A stretch of 9,516 bases of DNA from Victivallales bacterium (GCA_018648945.1 JABGQJ010000263.1:1-9516), one strand, 5' to 3'. Numbered from the stretch's first letter, positions 1-7,018 are shown. Numbers and translations are program-made. Notes: generated from the sequence alone by a model not told the origin.

Positions 1-461
1 TGCTCTGGTGGAACATGGTCGATGGCTGGCCCCAGATCTCGGACGCCATCGTGGACTACTACCTGGGCAAGAAACTCGCCTACCACTACCTGAAGCGGGT
101 CCATGGGCAACTCGCTGTGATCGTCCGCGAACCGGGTGCCTGGAACGCGTCCGTGGTCGTCTCCAACGACTCCCGGGAGGTCAAGCAGGGCAGCTATCGC
201 ATCTGGGATGCCGACACCGACGAGACCGTGCTCGCGGGCGACTTCCGGGCCCCCGCCAACGAGAATGCCGAACTGGGGACCATCCGCACCCCCTGCTCCG
301 CCCAGCGCCTGTTCCTCATCGAATGGGAGGCCAACGGGCAGAAGGGATGCAGCCACTACCTGCTCGGTACGCCCCCCTTCTCCCTCGCCGACTACACACG
401 CCGACTCCCCAAGATCGCCGCCCTGGACGAGTCGTTCGATCCGGCCAAGGTGGGACAGTAG
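1..461 (+). CDS. GH2-family glycoside hydrolase, C-terminal fragment (5' end outside window)
   Basis: This is the last 152 or so residues of a protein that begins before the window; the first complete codon is at base 3 and the gene ends with TAG at 459-461. The opening residues, LWWNMVDGWPQISDAIVDYY followed by KKLAYHYLKR, match what is known of the end of the TIM barrel in glycoside hydrolase family 2 (beta-mannosidase/beta-galactosidase/beta-glucuronidase type), where a WW-N-DGWP strand precedes a helix and an AYxxxKR motif. The rest, about 120 residues, looks like the beta-sandwich domain that follows the barrel in many GH2 enzymes. The catalytic glutamates would lie upstream of the window, so substrate and activity cannot be assigned, and a signal peptide cannot be checked. 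The gene runs convergently into the 483-2264 gene, with 21 bases between the stops. Family is fairly sure; specificity is unknown. Confidence 0.8.
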   Translation, partial: LWWNMVDGWPQISDAIVDYYLGKKLAYHYLKRVHGQLAVIVREPGAWNASVVVSNDSREVKQGSYRIWDADTDETVLAGDFRAPANENAELGTIRTPCSAQRLFLIEWEANGQKGCSHYLLGTPPFSLADYTRRLPKIAALDESFDPAKVGQ

Positions 462-487
462 GAGACTGCCCTCCTACCTCTCCTACT
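457..487. terminator. Candidate bidirectional terminator hairpin between convergent genes
   Basis: The sequence AGTAGGAGA at 457-465 is the exact reverse complement of TCTCCTACT at 479-487, giving a perfect 9-bp stem with a 13-base loop. It contains the TAG stop of the GH2 gene (459-461) and the TAG stop of the minus-strand gene (483-485), placed symmetrically in the two arms. Its position between convergent genes suits a two-way terminator. Neither strand has a clear U-tract after the stem and the stem is only moderately GC-rich, so intrinsic termination is unproven. Confidence 0.4.
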
Positions 488-2264
488 CCTGCAACACGAA
501 GATGCGCGTCTCGCCGTCGGCGGGGAGCGTGAGCGTGAGCCCCTTGCGCCCATCAAAGTCCGGCAACACGATCTCCCGGGGTTCGCCACCGTAGGCGACC
601 TTGGGATCGTAGGTGGCCAGGATGTGGACCTTCCCAAGCTTCACCCGCCGCACGATGGGTAGCGCCTGCTTGAACTGCACCCGCGCGGGCACATCGATCT
701 TCACCTCGCCATGACGCAGGATGTACTCGAAGGGCTTCACCAACGCCATCCCCTCGATCATCGCCGCCACCGGCTCCGACTTCAGACGAAGGTGGGGGGT
801 AAGCTCCGCCGCCGACATGGCAAACGTGGGCTGGTCCTCACCGACCCCATAGCCCTTCCTTACCCCCTTGCGAATCTTCTGGAAGCGAACCGTCCCCGTC
901 TCCTTGTCGGCCTCTGTCACGTGCAACACATCATACCGTTCGAACGCCTCCGGTTCGCCGCCGCCCTCGGGAGCCAGCTCAAAGCCATCCTTCAGCATCA
1001 CATCCGCACCACTGGTGAAATAGTCCTTGCTCTTGCCCAGCAGCTTCGGCGGCTCGTGGTGGGTTCCCGTGCCGGACCAGTTCCAGGTATCGAACCCATC
1101 GATGCCCGTGAAAAACGCCATCGCCGTCATGGCCCGCTTCTCCTCGTTCGCCAGGGGCTGTCCCTTCCACCACCGCCAGCCCCCGCCACCGCCATGCAGC
1201 AACGTCCACAGGTAGGGACGCAACGGCTTCTTCTCCGCCGTGGCGTTGATCAGCGCCATATTCGAATCGATGTTCGACAGCACATAGGCCACGTTCTGTG
1301 GCGACCAGTAGAAGCAGTACACTGAGTTGTTGACGATGTCGACCTGCTCGTAGATCCGCCTCCCGAAGCTGTTCCAGGCGTGGTCCGTGCCCGGATCGAC
1401 CTCGGACTTCTCCAGCCCACCCCAGGTGCGACCGTAGGGCTGCCAACCGTAGATGCTGATGTTCTTCCACCCCTGCTTGCGAGCCGCACGCACCGCCGAC
1501 GTGTAGGTCTTGGCGTAGCCCAGGTAGTACTTCTTCTCGAACGCCTCCCCACCGTCCTTCGGATACCACTTCTGTTCACGGAGCTTCTGCGGAGAAAGCA
1601 CGGGATGCTCCATATCGATCATCAGCAGATCGCAGGCCTCCTTCATCGTCGTCGGCGGCTCGACCCGCCCGAACTTCCCCTCCTTCAGGTGGATCGCCGT
1701 CACATCCATATCCGCAAGCAGATCGTACCGCTTGTCCGGCAGATCGTGCGCGGCGAACCACTTGTGCCAGTTGACGAATCCGCCCCAATGCAGCCACTTG
1801 GTGCCAGCAGGCAGATGCGCACCCTCCGCCAGCTTCCGCGTGTAGGGATAGATGATGTTGAAGCCACGCGTCGCCGCATAATCGGCCATACCGAAGTTGT
1901 GCCAGCCGCCGTAGTTGAACTCACAGTTGAAGTACTGGAACCGGAACGGCGCGATCCCCTTGGCCACATACGGGGCTTCGCCGGGGGCATGAGCATCCGT
2001 CATCCGCTTGTCGTACGGTTTCGCCAGCTCGCCCAGAGCCGGTTCGTCATCTTGGAGCTTCACCCCACGCAGAGCTGCCACCGTCAGCGACTGCTCCGGG
2101 CGCAACACCAGCGCCTTCGTCCCGCCCGGCAACGGGACGACCCGGAACGCAGGCACCCGCGCCGCCAATGCCGCCAGTTCCGCCTCGGCCCGGTCAGCCT
2201 GCTGAGCACTCACCAGCAGAGGCAGACACACCACGGCAATCCATCGAGCAAGTTGGTTCATCAT
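483..2264 (-). CDS. Secreted 593-residue protein of unrecognised family, possibly glycosidase-like
   Basis: The reading frame stays open upstream to 2561, but that part only translates the 29-bp repeats. The start at 2264 is chosen because it begins a clean signal peptide (MMNQLARWIAVVCLPLLVSA, likely cut before QQ) and has an AAGGG element about 8 bases upstream. The mature protein is rich in aromatic residues: FNCEFNYGGWHNFG near 112-125, WLHWGGFVNWHKWF at 157-170, MIDMEH at 215-220, ISIYGWQPYGRTWGG at 269-283, a glycine loop followed by WRWW at 357-366, and GIDGFDTWNW at 387-396. Such motifs at strand ends, with conserved-looking acids (D217, E219, D389, D392), are what a TIM-barrel carbohydrate-active enzyme would show, but that is inference; I cannot name the family. 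The C-terminal 100 residues (about 495-593) look beta-rich, like the accessory sandwich seen in many glycosidases. The neighbouring GH2 and DUF4838 genes support a glycan-related role. Confidence 0.85.
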   Translation of the reverse strand: MMNQLARWIAVVCLPLLVSAQQADRAEAELAALAARVPAFRVVPLPGGTKALVLRPEQSLTVAALRGVKLQDDEPALGELAKPYDKRMTDAHAPGEAPYVAKGIAPFRFQYFNCEFNYGGWHNFGMADYAATRGFNIIYPYTRKLAEGAHLPAGTKWLHWGGFVNWHKWFAAHDLPDKRYDLLADMDVTAIHLKEGKFGRVEPPTTMKEACDLLMIDMEHPVLSPQKLREQKWYPKDGGEAFEKKYYLGYAKTYTSAVRAARKQGWKNISIYGWQPYGRTWGGLEKSEVDPGTDHAWNSFGRRIYEQVDIVNNSVYCFYWSPQNVAYVLSNIDSNMALINATAEKKPLRPYLWTLLHGGGGGWRWWKGQPLANEEKRAMTAMAFFTGIDGFDTWNWSGTGTHHEPPKLLGKSKDYFTSGADVMLKDGFELAPEGGGEPEAFERYDVLHVTEADKETGTVRFQKIRKGVRKGYGVGEDQPTFAMSAAELTPHLRLKSEPVAAMIEGMALVKPFEYILRHGEVKIDVPARVQFKQALPIVRRVKLGKVHILATYDPKVAYGGEPREIVLPDFDGRKGLTLTLPADGETRIFVLQE

Positions 2265-2270
2265 CGGTAA

Positions 2271-2276
2271 TTCCCT
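2271..2276 (-). promoter_or_regulatory. Ribosome binding site for the 593-residue secreted protein
   Basis: On the minus strand AAGGGAA lies about 7-8 bases before the ATGATG at 2264-2259. It is a modest Shine-Dalgarno match, but it agrees with the signal-peptide start and argues against the long upstream extension to 2561. Confidence 0.5.
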
Positions 2277-2304
2277 TTGGCTGAAGTTGCGTGCGTCACC
2301 CAAC

Positions 2305-2333
2305 AGAAAACCCCATCGACCCGTACTTGTCAA
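2305..2333 (-). promoter_or_regulatory. Candidate sigma-70-type promoter for the 593-residue gene
   Basis: Read on the minus strand, a perfect -35 hexamer TTGACA (2333-2328) is followed after 17 bases by TTTTCT (2310-2305), a weak -10 match at three of six positions. The -10 lies 40 bases before the ATG at 2264, leaving a short leader with the ribosome binding site. The -35 starts just inside the boundary of the first 29-bp repeat (2340-2368). The perfect -35 and correct spacing support it; the poor -10 keeps confidence moderate. Confidence 0.4.
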
Positions 2334-2339
2334 GCACCC

Positions 2340-2368
2340 AGAGTGGAAGCGGCGTCTCGCCGCTTGTC
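2340..2368 (-). repeat. 29-bp hairpin repeat, copy 1 (inverted relative to copies 2-6)
   Basis: This is a consensus copy of the window's 29-bp repeat, in the opposite orientation to the five that follow it. The core is the perfect palindrome AAGCGGCG-AGA-CGCCGCTT (8-bp stem, 3-base loop), flanked by GAC on one side and CCACTCT on the other. It lies just upstream of the candidate promoter of the 593-residue gene. Confidence 0.9.
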
Positions 2369-2447
2369 TTCCTCGTCCCAGAGCAGGAAGAACTCCAGTC
2401 ACGCGGCAAGCCAGTAAGCAGGCGCTGCCCGATCCGCCCGCAAGGGG

Positions 2448-2680
2448 GACAAGCGGCGAGACGCCGCTTCCACTCTGAAGCCAAGCCCGCAGGAGGGACA
2501 AGCGGCGGGACGCCGCTCCCACTCTGAAGCCCTGCCAGCCCGCAAAAGGGACAAGCGGCAAGACGCCGCCTCCACTCTGAAGCCCTGCCAGCCCGCAAAA
2601 GGGACAAGCGGCGAGACGCCGCTTCCACTCTGAAGCCCAGCCCGCAAGGGGGGCAAGCGGCGAGACGCCGCTTCCGCTCT
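2448..2680 (+). repeat. Tandem array of five 29-bp hairpin repeats (copies 2-6)
   Basis: Five direct copies sit at 2448-2476, 2497-2525, 2550-2578, 2603-2631 and 2652-2680, with period 49-53. Copies 2 and 5 match the consensus exactly. Copy 3 has one loop and one stem-base change, copy 4 has two stem changes, and copy 6 has two changes outside the stem. The 20-24 base spacers are themselves repeated (GAAGCC ... AGCCCGCAA ... GG), and the two 24-base spacers (2526-2549, 2579-2602) are identical, so the array grew by duplication of a roughly 53-bp unit. The last copy ends 5 bases from the stop of the 1343-residue gene. Read along that gene's direction, each hairpin is followed by a pyrimidine-rich stretch, so the array could terminate transcription or protect the 3' end of the mRNA. 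Confidence 0.92.
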
Positions 2681-2685
2681 GCCCT

Positions 2686-5600
2686 CTACTTCCCCTTCTC
2701 CAGCGTCACCTCGAGCGTGCCCAGATTCAGCGGCTCGGCACTGCGTCCCCCCGGCATCTCGGGCACGGTGAAATTGTGCTTGAGGCGACCAATCACCTTC
2801 CTCCTACCTGGCTTACCGGCAGCACGGAGAGTGCCCCAGAGTGTGTAGTTCCCGGCCGGGATGTCCTCCCCCCGGAACGAGCCATCCGCCGAGACCGGTG
2901 CCACGTAGGTCTTCCTGATCGCTCTGTGCTTCCGTTTCGCCTCTCGGCGGAGGGAGACGTAGCGCTCGCCAGCTTTCAGATAGGCTCTTCCCTCCTTGGT
3001 TCCCTTCCACTGCTCGAACTGCGCCATCTTCTCCTTCTCGGAGAGCTTCTCCCACCCCGCTGGCAGCTTCGGTTCCGGCATCTCCGCCTCCAGTGCAGTC
3101 TGCAGGCTGACACTCGCTGACCGCCACATATCCTCGGTGGTGGTTCCCTTGGCCAACGCCAACTGCCCGATGACCGGTCGCCCCTTGCCCCCGATGGCCA
3201 GTTGGCGGGTCTCACCGGAAAGCAAGACGAGTTTCTGAGCATTGCTCCTGCGCGAATAACGCCCGGACGCAATGCAGGGACTGATCGTGACTTCCCCTGG
3301 CGGCAGGTGATCCACGACAAACCGACCCTCATCATCGGTTCTGCAGTCCAGTGCATGCTCGACCGACGCATACCCCATCGTCCCGCCCAATCCTCTCCAG
3401 CGACGTGCCACCTCCACCTGTATCCGGGTATCCGCTCCCGGGCCGGTCCCGACCCGGTAGATGCCCTCGACGCGCGCCCACGCTTCGAGTTTGAGGTCCG
3501 GGCTTCTCGCGTGCTCCGGCGGAATCGTCTCGGCGTAGCCCGAGGGATGGATCGCCACCAGCAGCCAGTTCACCCTATCGCCCTTGGCCCCCTTGTCCCA
3601 AGGGAACCGGTACCGCCCGTCACCCTTTGTCTTGCGGGGCGGAGGGTCCGACCACATCTCTTTGAAGGGGTGTGTGACCCGGAAGACCCGCGCCGGGACC
3701 AGGAACACACTCGCGCCTTCCGCCGGCTTGCCGTCGGGCAAGCGGACCGTGCCGGCGATTTCGGTCACCGTTGGCAGCTGGAGATCGAGCGTGCCCAGAT
3801 CCAGCGGCTTGTCCCTGCGCCCGCCTGGCATCTCGGGCACCGTGAAGCTGCGCTCGAGACGGGCGACGGCGCGGGCAAACGTGTTCCCCCCTTCAGCAGC
3901 ACCGAGAACAGCTTCGAGAGTGTAGTTCCCCGCCGGAATGTCCGCCGCCCGGAACGATCCATCCGCCGAGACCAGCACCAAGTAGGTCTTCTTGGTCTCA
4001 CTGTGTTTCCGGCGCGCTTCCTGTTCGAAGGGGATGTACACCTTTTCGGCCTTCCGGTAGGCTCTGCCCGCCCTGGTGAACTTCCACCACCTCATCCGCT
4101 TCCCCTGCTCCTTGCCGGAAAGCTCCTCCCATCCCGCCGGCAACTTGGGTTTGGGCATACCCACCTCGAACGCGGTCTTCACGCGCACGCGGACGGATCG
4201 CCACGTGTCTCTGGTGGCCGTACCATTCACCGTCGCCAACTGTCCAATGACTGATCGCCCCGTGCCACCAATGACCGCCTCGCGGGTCTCGCCAGGGCGC
4301 AGGTCAAGTTTCAGGTCCCGGTCCTCCTGCCAACGTGTCCGATACATGGCATGGGCGGCAAGTGTCACCTTGCCCGGCGGCACACGCTCGATCACGAACC
4401 GGCCCTCCTCGTCGGTCGTGCGGTCCAGGTCGTGCGAAACCGTACGGTACTCGACTGATTCGGTCACCCCTTCCCAGCGACGTCCCACAGACACGGCGAT
4501 CCGGCGCCCAGCGGCCAGTTTGGTACCGATACGGTAGACGCCCTCAATGCGCGCCCAAGGCTCGAGCTTCAGTTCCGGATTCTCGGCGTGCTTCGGGGCA
4601 ATCGTCTCGGCGTAGCCCGAGGGATGGACCGCCACAAGGAGCCAGTTCTCCTTCTCTTTCGGGAAACGATAGCGGCCATCGGCTGTCGTCTTGCAGGGCG
4701 GGACGCGCGCCCAAGACTTCCCCAGTGGACTCCGGATGGCGATGCCCGTGCGGTCGGACAGGAACACAGTCGCCCCCTCGGCGGGACTGCCGTTTGGCAA
4801 GCGGACAGTCCCCGTGATCTCGGGCAACCTCTGCAACTGGAAATCCACCCTATCAGGGAGCTTCTCCGAGGAGTACGTAGGGGACAGTCCGGGTGCATAT
4901 CCCGGGGCCTCGACCTTCACCTGGAACCGCTCGCCGAGAACATCAAACTCAACGTCGTACCGCCCATCGACGACCACCTTAGCTTCAGTCTTCACTCCGA
5001 CAGCGAAGGAACGCGTCGACTTGGCAGTGAAGGTTGTCACTGGTTTCCCAGTATCTGCATCCGTGACCGTGCCACTGACTCGGACCACGGGCGGCAGGAC
5101 AATCTCACGTTCCTTCTCGGAAGCCGTGAGCGGGTGTTCCAGCCGCTTCATGTACCCACTCTTGCTGAAACCGAAGGTGACGGCATCCTTCGGCGCTCCG
5201 TGCCAGACAAAGCGCCCTTCGGCATCGGTCGTTGCGTGCCAAGATATGGAGCAACTCCGGCGCCACCTGCCCGCCTGGACCCAGGCACCAGCCAGGGGAG
5301 TTCCATCCGGAGCCACGACTCGCCCGCGGATCATCTTCCCAAGCTCCAGGCTGACAGTCACATCCGCCATGCCAGGGGCGAGTTGGAGACGTTTCACAGA
5401 CGGGGCGTGGTTCGCGCTCATCACCAGCAGCATATAGGCACCCGGCTTCTTCTCGGGGAGCGCAAACCGCCCCTCAGCATTGGTCTTGACTGTCTCTGCC
5501 CACATGGGGTGCGTATGCCCCCCCCCCAACACCATCAACTTCCCGGACACCACCTCTGCCCCCGGTACGGGACTCCCGTCGGGAGCCAGGACCACGCCAC

Positions 5601-6717
5601 GGAGGAGCACATGCGGGCGCATGACCAGCGCCAGCGCCTTCCCCGCGGCCGCCGCGAAGGAATTGGCATCGGACCGCTGGGAGAAGTAGTCGGGATGGCG
5701 CAGCCCAACCGACACGCGCGAGATCTCACCGGGCAGCAGCGGGGATTGCCAGCGACCCGTTGGGTCGGTCGTGACCAATGCCGCTGCGGGACGCAACCCC
5801 TTCACAGCTCCGGGAGGACGGACTCGGATATCGACCAACGCGCCAGCGATGGGATCACCATCCTCGTTCTTCACTACGCCAGTGTAGTGGGTAGTCTTGA
5901 ACAGCGTCACCATGGTCGGCAGGGGGTTGCCCTCCTGAATGTCCATATCGACCGTGCCCATGCCTTCCTTCGCCACCCGAATGGTATGCTTGCCCGTCGG
6001 GTTGTTCGCGGCTCGCAAGGCAAACCCGCCCAAGGCATCCGTCGCGGCCGCGCGGGACCAATTGAGACGCTCGGCATCCACCGTCACGATCGCCCCCTCG
6101 ACCCCCGTTCCGGCGCGGTCCACCACCCGCAGGGAGATCTCCGGCTCCTCCTGCTTCTCCAGAGGCGGCAGCTCGTGATCCGACTCGAAAGACAGGCCAA
6201 GCAACTCGAACACGGCGGTTTCGGGGCCCGCGCAGTGCGGCATGATCGTCAGACAGGTGACCTCTCCCTCGACATCGAGATCCCGCTGGTCCACCACCAG
6301 TTCATGCTCCTCGCCATCGGCGATGACGTCACGGTTCTGCACCGCAGGGATGTACCCCCTCTTGGTCCTGACCAACTGGAGGATGGGCTTGTTGCTAGGG
6401 AGGATTCCAGTGGCCCGGTAGCGCAGGATGAGGATCGGGTAGCGCCGCAGGTTGATGGGGATGCCAAGGGTGCGGAACCAGCGGCCCTGCTTGCCAGGCT
6501 CCAGGACCGTCATCTTCGGATGCCCGGATTCCTGATCCATGCTCACGAGCCAGGGATCACGGGAGCCAGTGGAGCGCTGCCAGGGACCAACTGGATCGAG
6601 CACCACCGCATCCTCGCGCGGCACGCTCCTGAGCTCCTCGCGACCCGCTCTGGGCTGGGCGTGAGAAAGGCTGTAGCACAACAGCACTGCGGCGGCAATT
6701 CGCGGAAAACTCTTCAT
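2686..6717 (-). CDS. Large exported protein with many carboxypeptidase-regulatory-like domains and a C-terminal duplication
   Basis: The protein has 1343 residues. A signal peptide (MKSFPRIAAAVLLCYSLSHA, likely cut before QP) is followed to about residue 180 by a beta-rich domain that may bind ligand (ILRYRATG near 97-104). After a short linker come Ig-like carboxypeptidase-regulatory-like modules near 193-276, 279-370, 373-459, 463-545 and 547-630. They are marked by motifs such as GVVKNEDGDPIAGA, GVVLAPDGSPVPGA and GRVVAPDGTPLAGA and by T-D-x-x-GRF turns. Residues 636-980 and 989-1343 are two copies of one larger unit (three modules plus a charged, probably helical insert with PKLPAGWE...GRAY.KA). 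This architecture is known from long exported proteins of planctomycete-type bacteria, whose function is mostly unknown; I infer a surface or periplasmic structural or binding role. No catalytic motif or transmembrane anchor is evident. A G10 run encodes residues 397-400. The start is supported by a strong ribosome binding site. Confidence 0.9.
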   Translation of the reverse strand: MKSFPRIAAAVLLCYSLSHAQPRAGREELRSVPREDAVVLDPVGPWQRSTGSRDPWLVSMDQESGHPKMTVLEPGKQGRWFRTLGIPINLRRYPILILRYRATGILPSNKPILQLVRTKRGYIPAVQNRDVIADGEEHELVVDQRDLDVEGEVTCLTIMPHCAGPETAVFELLGLSFESDHELPPLEKQEEPEISLRVVDRAGTGVEGAIVTVDAERLNWSRAAATDALGGFALRAANNPTGKHTIRVAKEGMGTVDMDIQEGNPLPTMVTLFKTTHYTGVVKNEDGDPIAGALVDIRVRPPGAVKGLRPAAALVTTDPTGRWQSPLLPGEISRVSVGLRHPDYFSQRSDANSFAAAAGKALALVMRPHVLLRGVVLAPDGSPVPGAEVVSGKLMVLGGGHTHPMWAETVKTNAEGRFALPEKKPGAYMLLVMSANHAPSVKRLQLAPGMADVTVSLELGKMIRGRVVAPDGTPLAGAWVQAGRWRRSCSISWHATTDAEGRFVWHGAPKDAVTFGFSKSGYMKRLEHPLTASEKEREIVLPPVVRVSGTVTDADTGKPVTTFTAKSTRSFAVGVKTEAKVVVDGRYDVEFDVLGERFQVKVEAPGYAPGLSPTYSSEKLPDRVDFQLQRLPEITGTVRLPNGSPAEGATVFLSDRTGIAIRSPLGKSWARVPPCKTTADGRYRFPKEKENWLLVAVHPSGYAETIAPKHAENPELKLEPWARIEGVYRIGTKLAAGRRIAVSVGRRWEGVTESVEYRTVSHDLDRTTDEEGRFVIERVPPGKVTLAAHAMYRTRWQEDRDLKLDLRPGETREAVIGGTGRSVIGQLATVNGTATRDTWRSVRVRVKTAFEVGMPKPKLPAGWEELSGKEQGKRMRWWKFTRAGRAYRKAEKVYIPFEQEARRKHSETKKTYLVLVSADGSFRAADIPAGNYTLEAVLGAAEGGNTFARAVARLERSFTVPEMPGGRRDKPLDLGTLDLQLPTVTEIAGTVRLPDGKPAEGASVFLVPARVFRVTHPFKEMWSDPPPRKTKGDGRYRFPWDKGAKGDRVNWLLVAIHPSGYAETIPPEHARSPDLKLEAWARVEGIYRVGTGPGADTRIQVEVARRWRGLGGTMGYASVEHALDCRTDDEGRFVVDHLPPGEVTISPCIASGRYSRRSNAQKLVLLSGETRQLAIGGKGRPVIGQLALAKGTTTEDMWRSASVSLQTALEAEMPEPKLPAGWEKLSEKEKMAQFEQWKGTKEGRAYLKAGERYVSLRREAKRKHRAIRKTYVAPVSADGSFRGEDIPAGNYTLWGTLRAAGKPGRRKVIGRLKHNFTVPEMPGGRSAEPLNLGTLEVTLEKGK
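2689..3753 (-). repeat. Second copy (B) of the ~350-residue internal duplication
   Basis: This encodes residues 989-1343. It aligns end to end with copy A, sharing GTVRLP(N/D)G, DGRYRFP, NWLLVA(V/I)HPSGYAETI, DEGRFV, PAGNYTL and FTVPEMPGG in the same order. The offset between copies is 353-359 residues, varying because copy B has a longer linker (DKGAKGDRV) before NWLLVA. DNA similarity is also visible, for example around 2718-2770 against 3790-3845. Confidence 0.92.
3778..4812 (-). repeat. First copy (A) of the ~350-residue internal duplication
   Basis: This encodes residues 636-980 of the 1343-residue protein. The unit starts with a carboxypeptidase-regulatory-like module (GTVRLPNGSPAEGA), continues with a second module (WARIEGVYRIGT to DEEGRFVIERVPPGKVTL), then a third (VIGQLA to FTVPEMPGG) holding a strongly charged insert near residues 856-912. 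A short LGTLDLQLP linker leads into copy B. Confidence 0.92.
5518..5527. repeat. Homopolymer run of ten C (G10 in the coding strand)
   Basis: Ten consecutive C bases lie inside the 1343-residue gene, encoding the end of Leu397 and Gly398-Gly400 in the third regulatory-like module. It is the longest homopolymer I see in the window. Gain or loss of one base would shift the frame and truncate the protein after about 400 residues. The frame is intact at ten. Confidence 0.95.
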
Positions 6718-6720
6718 CCG

Positions 6721-6729
6721 TTCTCCTCC
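6721..6729 (-). promoter_or_regulatory. Strong ribosome binding site of the 1343-residue gene
   Basis: On the minus strand GGAGGAGAA precedes the ATG at 6717 with the three bases CGG between. The AGGAG core is 6-7 bases from the start, which fixes this start firmly and matches the signal peptide that follows. Confidence 0.75.
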
Positions 6730-6862
6730 ATGGCGATCTGAACGAGGAAATCCTGTCTAGCCAGCGGCCCGGTCGTGCCCCATATTCGCACCATTACCAG
6801 TACCACGCCGCTCCCGCTGCCGCAATGGCGCGCGGACGCATTCCCCCACGGCTTGGCTCTTG

Positions 6863-6891
6863 AGAGTGGAAGCGGCGTCTCGCCGCTTGTC
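6863..6891 (-). repeat. 29-bp hairpin repeat, copy 7 (left arm of an inverted pair)
   Basis: This is an exact consensus copy, same orientation as copy 1. It is followed on the plus strand by a pyrimidine-rich stretch (TTTCTCTCTCCTC). With copy 8 it forms a perfect 29-bp inverted repeat separated by 42 bases. Confidence 0.92.
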
Positions 6892-6933
6892 TTTCTCTCT
6901 CCTCAGCCCTGCCCAGCCCAGCCCAGAAGAAGG

Positions 6934-6962
6934 GACAAGCGGCGAGACGCCGCTTCCACTCT
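6934..6962 (+). repeat. 29-bp hairpin repeat, copy 8 (right arm of an inverted pair)
   Basis: This is an exact consensus copy, same orientation as copies 2-6. Read on the minus strand it is followed by CCCTTCTTCT, mirroring the pyrimidine-rich sequence after copy 7. Both arms match the consensus without a mismatch, so the pair could form either two small hairpins or one long 29-bp stem. Confidence 0.92.
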
Positions 6963-7012
6963 TATTGGCAATCCGTGCGCCTGTGGGGTAGCGTTGGGGC
7001 AAACCCGAACCC

Positions 7013-7018
7013 GGAGAG
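7013..7018 (+). promoter_or_regulatory. Ribosome binding site deciding the DUF4838 gene start
   Basis: GGAGAG lies 4 bases before the ATG at 7023. The frame is also open from an ATG at 6975, but the 16 extra residues (MRLWGSVG...) would hide the signal peptide, so 7023 is preferred. Confidence 0.6.

Noticed and set aside
483..2264. Assignment of the 593-residue protein to GH56 (hyaluronidase-like)
   Set aside because: MIDMEH and YGWQPYG loosely recall hyaluronidase motifs, but the match is too short and the surrounding sequence does not follow the family pattern.
2265..2561. N-terminal extension of the 593-residue protein to an ATG at 2561
   Set aside because: The extra 99 residues only translate the hairpin repeats (SGSGVSPLVP-like text). 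The ribosome binding site and signal peptide place the start at 2264.
2287..2656. Several small open frames of 60-110 codons on both strands
   Set aside because: They are translations of the 29-bp repeats in different frames, without ribosome binding sites or protein-like features.
2448..2680. CRISPR array
   Set aside because: Repeat length and period look CRISPR-like, but the spacers are near-identical to each other, two are exactly the same, and no cas genes are present.
4588..6741. 717-codon open frame on the plus strand
   Set aside because: It is antisense to the 1343-residue gene, which has a signal peptide, a strong ribosome binding site and recognisable domains. The translation is Arg/His/Gly/Pro-rich with no recognisable motif, as expected for a shadow frame in GC-rich DNA.
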